Made by a program: the position numbers and the translations under genes
Notes under the pieces: model-generated
What the model was told of the DNA's origin: nothing
Databases searched by the model: none
What the model saw: the letters and a program-made list of their open reading frames with translations, nothing else
Shown: one piece after another, positions 60,401 through 64,000 of the stretch
How positions within the stretch are numbered: position 1 is the first letter of the stretch
How the letters are laid out: the number at the start of each line of letters is the position of its first letter
NCBI RefSeq assembly: GCF_964204865.1
Contig: NC_135252.1
Coordinates: 4,898,001-4,962,000 of the forward strand
Length of the DNA stretch: 64,000 bases
From: Styela clava
Taxonomy: Eukaryota > Chordata > Ascidiacea > Stolidobranchia > Styelidae
Reading direction: 5' to 3'

Positions 60401-63400
60401 TCTCGCGTGGAAATCTCTCTCGTTTAATTAAACTTGCGTCTGCTCGCAAAGAACCCGTAAATCGGTAAACATCAAACACTGTAATATCAATCGGCATATT
60501 CAGGACAAGGAGTCGGTAACATAACCTCACGGCGAGGACTCGTTATTGCACCATTTTTGCGTTTTCCTTCTTTGCTATCTAGCTAGCGTCATTTGTGCGA
60601 CTTACTGGTGATATTCCGATAATCTGAATGCAACAATCTTTAATTGTTTACAGACGTGCCTTGCCTCATTTTAAATTAAATGATTTTTCGCGACCTACGA
60701 GTTTTCCCAAAAAAATGATGCACGTAAACCAAAAGCCAGGCGTTAAATGTTATAACATTACTCGCCATTAATTTAGATCGAATATTATTTACGAATAATT
60801 TTATTATACCATTTTCCGAAATACAAAGTTATATCGCAAAACGCGAACAACTGTCACACTTTAATTTCACTCTCAAAAGATTACATATTTTTCGGTCCGT
60901 TTCTATCGTTCAAGATAGACGCACGTCTGGCGAAGATAGTGACGTATTGAATTTGAGTAGGGCTAAGTCTGGGTAGATAATGATTAATGATAACATTCCT
61001 ATCGTTCAAGATAGACGCACGTTCGATCGAGTGTCTGTAGCATTTTAGTCGCCGATAAATTTTGAAAAAAGTTGCCGCATCTGGCGAAGATAGTGACGTA
61101 TTGAATTTGAGTGGGGCTAAGTCTGGGTAGATAATGATTAATGATAACATTTCTATCGTCCAAGATAGACGCACGTTTGATCGGAAGTCTGTAGTGACGT
61201 ATAGAATAGTGACGTATCGAATTTGAGTAGGTCCATGTCTGGGTAGATAATGATATGTAACGATAATCATAGAAAATGAGTTCGTCTTCAGATGTTATTA
61301 CCTAATAACTAAGTACGAAATCGCGTTTACGGGAACTTGGTTTTACGTGTCTTGCTCTCACAGAATAAATGGTTGATTTTAATTGATAGTGGTTAAATTT
61401 AATATTTTACAACGGCGCATAGGTTGCAGTGGCCACACGCTGGTTCTCAGCGGGTATGTTTTAGTATACTTGGCAGACTTACATTAATAATGATTTAACG
61501 CCGTTTCATGTCTATTTTGTATTTAACCGCTTACTATTAAAGTGTGTAAAGCGTGTCTTAATTTAGCATATCAGTATTTATTAGTATTTAGGGATTACAT
61601 ACATTTGGAACAATTGGAAGGCAAAAAATATTGTGATATTCCTAAATTTTATTGTCCTGGGAACTGCCTGTTTAGTATCAAATGAAATCCAATGTTCAGG
61701 ACATTTTCAAATAGATAGCCTAATACATTTATAGTAAGTAATACATTTGCAATTTTTTACCATCTAAATCCAGCAATGTAGAAATTCCCACTATTTGAAT
61801 AAATATGAAAATAGAATAGGATTCGGTATTCTGGATTCGATTTAACTATTCTAGAATATTCTAGAATAGTAAATTATTCTACATTGCCCATCCCTATATG
61901 TAGCGTAGCCTACTACTGGTAAATAAGTATCACCATAAAACCACAGAACGCATTATTTCGACTAAATCACATTGGAGAAAATATATGTTACTGTTTACAA
62001 ACCCTAGTACACTTAGTAATCTCTTCCCATTCGATTCTAACAATCTATTGGTAGTTGATATAAGTGTGGGGCGAGTCCTCAATGTTAAGGCACACTTACT
62101 GTACAAAGCGCAGAAGAACCAGGAAATATGGAGAATAATATTTTTCCAGGTGCACGGAAGAGAGAATATACGGTAAATGTGTGGGAATAATTTCTCAAAA
62201 TCAACATAATGCAATACTGCATGAATCAAAATCACTTAAAATAATATTTAGGATAGCCATGCCAATATTTTCGGCAAAAGTGACAAATATCATCAATTGT
62301 CCAAGATTCAAAAATCAGGATAGGATTTACATATTTATCCAGGGGAGGAAAACCCATAAGATGGCTTAATCATATGGCAATCCACGGCTTCTCGCCCAGT
62401 TACCAGTTCATCTCGGGTATAGGATTAGTTAGCCAGTTTTTTTTTTCTAATTCGTGGATTTCCCCCCAATTGATCTTGGCTGCAATAACATATGTCGAGG
62501 ACACAAAATTTTGTTCTACCAAATCAGTGCCGTGAAATGGGCACTCGATCGACTATCTTAGACATATTCATGACATTACCGTTATCTACAGAAAATCTAT
62601 TTGTCTGACTTCTTGCTACCCCAAAACATCACATCTAACATAGTCTGGATGTTAAATCCATGCCAGTGCAATCAATTAATTGCCCCCTGACGCAAGCATC
62701 AATAAGTTCGTCATTTTTACAGCTACTTTTTGAGCGAATCTCAGCTTTCATTTAGTTCTGAACAGAACGGTAACTTTGTTAATAAGAATCTCAACAACTA
62801 GATCATTCTATGTATAAAATATCCAGTTGTGTAAACTTAATCGCAGTATTTTGTTATCACCATAAGACCATTTCTCATTATGATTACATAATGTAATATT
62901 GTATTAAAGCACATTTTTACCTTCTTGAATATCAAATAGACCATGAATGAAATTTTAAAGGTATATTTTGGAAGTAAACAAGCACTTTGCATTCGCTCTT
63001 AAGTCACAAAAAACATTCTGAATCTGAATATAGGCAGTGAAAAAAAAATTTCGAAATGCTTTTTATGTAATTACATCAGCCTTTTTATCAAAGTGGTTCC
63101 ATGCTCCAAAGTTTGAGTAGATTTACCAAAAATAGAATGTTATAACAGACAGAATCAGATCTAGAAAAATATTTCAGTGAGGATGACATGATTAAAAACA
63201 CTTTTTCGGGACCCACATCCCATACTTATGAAATACTCCAATCCGAATGTGTAATAATAATTTATGAACATCAATGTCCATCTCTGATGATTTCCTTTTT
63301 AGTCCCATCTCCACACCCATACATTTATATCTCAGTTGACAAGATTGTCAAAGTGTACATAAATTGATAAGAAACCCCAAATGTTAATACTGCATAATCG

Positions 63401-63967
63401 CTGGGATTGATAGTCCATGCAGCAACAGGGGTTGATTTTTCAGTGTTACATAGAAATTCTCACGCTGGCTTTGACAGTCATAGGTTAATTTCTTATCCGA
63501 TAATAAAATAACATGCAAAGTTCAAAGGAATAATGTTGAGTACAAATTTCACTGCGGCAGGTGAGGCTGCGAAGAACCAAAGCTGGTTATCAGGCAGCGA
63601 CACCCAAGGTTCGAGCATCTAATTAAACATTTACAGTTCTAACATTTTGATTATCGGAGTAGGCCTACTGATATTATTGATGAGATATTGATAACAACTC
63701 AAATAATGCCAAAGAATGTGTTTAATCAGACATTCAAATCTTATTATTTTGCCCTGTTATATCAATTAGAACAAACTCACCCTAGAGTGATTAATCATAG
63801 CATTTGCCTTCTTTGTAATTATCCAGTCAGAAATTAGTTCTTCACGACAACTCTTAGATACTTTAAGTTTTCTGCCTTTCATTTCGAGCCCTGTCATCCT
63901 CAGAACATCCATCAAGTCAGATTTACGATCGAGTATGACGTATGCATATCCACGGGAATTACCAATA
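54461..63967 (-). CDS. Matrin-3/ZNF638-like nuclear RNA-binding protein, 3' part
   Basis: Nuclear RNA-binding protein, probably acting in splicing or RNA retention. Exons in transcript order: 63967-63781, 59490-59406, 58072-57955, 57526-57378, 56666-56572, 56066-56014, 55944-55767, 55683-55200, 55121-55051, 54771-54715, 54619-54461. Phases agree throughout; the 5' part is outside the window. Domains: end of an RRM (RNP1 SRGYAYVIL), a second RRM (VIKVSNLGFHLRKSELLDAI then GRGYVVLESS), a linker with FVVVDEVGEI, a third RRM-like fold (VHVRMYDVPDKATTADVKSF ... YDIEFYNPGDAMQAM), a Pro/Met-rich stretch, then a matrin-type C2H2 finger near the end (GFFCQLCNKFY...HCKSKGHYDRL). The final finger and DEVGE motif fit the MATR3/ZNF638/RBM20 group. 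Introns hold a SINE pair and two MITEs. Confidence 0.85.
56136..56475. mobile_element. MITE in a matrin-like intron, GGCCCG-rich ends
   Basis: The left side ACTAGAGGTAAGATCGGGCC and CCGGCCCGACCCAGGCCCG face, inverted, CCGGCCCGGGCTTCAGATCC and TAGCTCTAC. The interior reads CCCGACCCGACCCGAACG. It lies between exons 56572-56666 and 56014-56066. Confidence 0.6.
56912..57249 (-). mobile_element. Full-length but diverged SINE in a matrin-like intron
   Basis: TGGATAGGATTAATACATAC, AGAGGAAAGCCGATAAGACA, GCATGGACTTGATGGTGGAG and AGATTCGAACCTGTGAACCC up to CGCCAAACCGCCGAGCCG match the reverse-strand SINE at 51497 with scattered changes. The ORF at 57097-57396 comes from it. Confidence 0.8.
58073..59405. 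other. Matrin-like intron, no extra exon supported
   Basis: 1.3 kb between two phase-matched RRM2 exons. A possible exon near 59046-59100 does not keep the frame, and skipping it restores an intact RRM. Confidence 0.5.
60240..61896. mobile_element. Non-autonomous hAT-like element, 1657 bp, exact 8-bp duplication
   Basis: Ends TAGGGATGGGCAATATAGAA and, reversed, TAGGGATGGGCAATGTAGAA differ at one base. The duplication TATGTAGC is exact at 60232-60239 and 61897-61904. ATTCGAATCC and ATTCTAGAATATTCTAGAAT subterminal motifs follow. It lies in the long intron (59491-63780) of the matrin-like gene and encodes nothing recognisable. Confidence 0.88.
60895..61265. repeat. Tandem repeats inside the 60.2-kb hAT-like element
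   Basis: Blocks TATCGTTCAAGATAGACGCA, GGCGAAGATAGTGACGTATT and AAGTCTGGGTAGATAATGAT recur three times with spacings of roughly 90-170 bases. Some units lack the middle block. The minus ORF 60881-61270 is a product of this repetition. Confidence 0.75.
62318..62456 (-). mobile_element. Truncated SINE copy
   Basis: CAGGATAGGATTTACATATT, then TTATCCAGGGGAGGAAAACC and GTTACCAGTTCATCTCGGGT match the 3' third of the SINE family, in reverse orientation. It lies in the same intron as the 60.2-kb hAT-like element. Confidence 0.75.
62457..63780. other. Rest of the matrin-like long intron
   Basis: No exon or clear repeat is seen between the SINE fragment and the donor side of exon 63781-63967. Confidence 0.4.
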
Positions 63968-64000
63968 CTTGAGAAATGTAAAGTTATATACAATATTTTA

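Overview
The window is animal nuclear DNA. It is AT-rich, the genes have GT-AG introns of about 100 bp to a few kb, and it carries many small transposons. Six protein genes can be read exon by exon: a chordin, a mitochondrial ribosomal protein L9, an SLC25A16-type carrier, an SLC36-type amino acid transporter, RAB24 with a tandem RAB24-like paralogue, and the 3' part of a matrin-3/ZNF638-type RNA-binding gene. Chordin places it in Bilateria. The compact gene structure and low GC would suit an invertebrate deuterostome such as an ascidian tunicate, but the sequence alone does not prove this.

Layout. 0.7-7.5 kb: chordin (+), 24 coding exons, about 992 codons. 9.7-12.3 kb: MRPL9 (-), six exons. 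13.4-14.3 kb: SLC25A16-like (-), one uninterrupted coding exon. 14.3-18.5 kb: tandem repeats and MITEs. 18.5-24.1 kb: SLC36-type transporter (+), nine exons, 481 aa. 24-29 kb: MITEs and tandem repeats. 29.1-33.9 kb: RAB24 and a RAB24-like gene (both -), with the same intron position and phase, separated by repeated non-coding DNA. 34.5-41.2 kb: a hAT element with an exact 8-bp target duplication. Inside it lies a 6-kb foldback element with an exact 9-bp target duplication and arms over 1.3 kb built from GGGAA-type subrepeats. 41-54 kb: a transposon graveyard with tRNA-derived SINEs, a broken hAT transposase interrupted by a second element, a non-LTR reverse-transcriptase remnant and a short hAT element. 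54.5-64 kb: the matrin-3/ZNF638-like gene (-), eleven exons; its 5' part lies beyond the right edge.

The genes are not a functional cluster. They cover an extracellular BMP antagonist, a mitoribosomal protein, a mitochondrial carrier, a proton-coupled amino acid transporter, autophagy-type Rabs and a nuclear RNA-binding protein. The most unusual signals are the nested foldback element, a MITE that appears to supply part of a chordin exon, and the Rab pair that differs at the catalytic switch-II residue. Exon calls rest on splice sites, phase continuity and remembered family motifs; no alignment or expression data were available.
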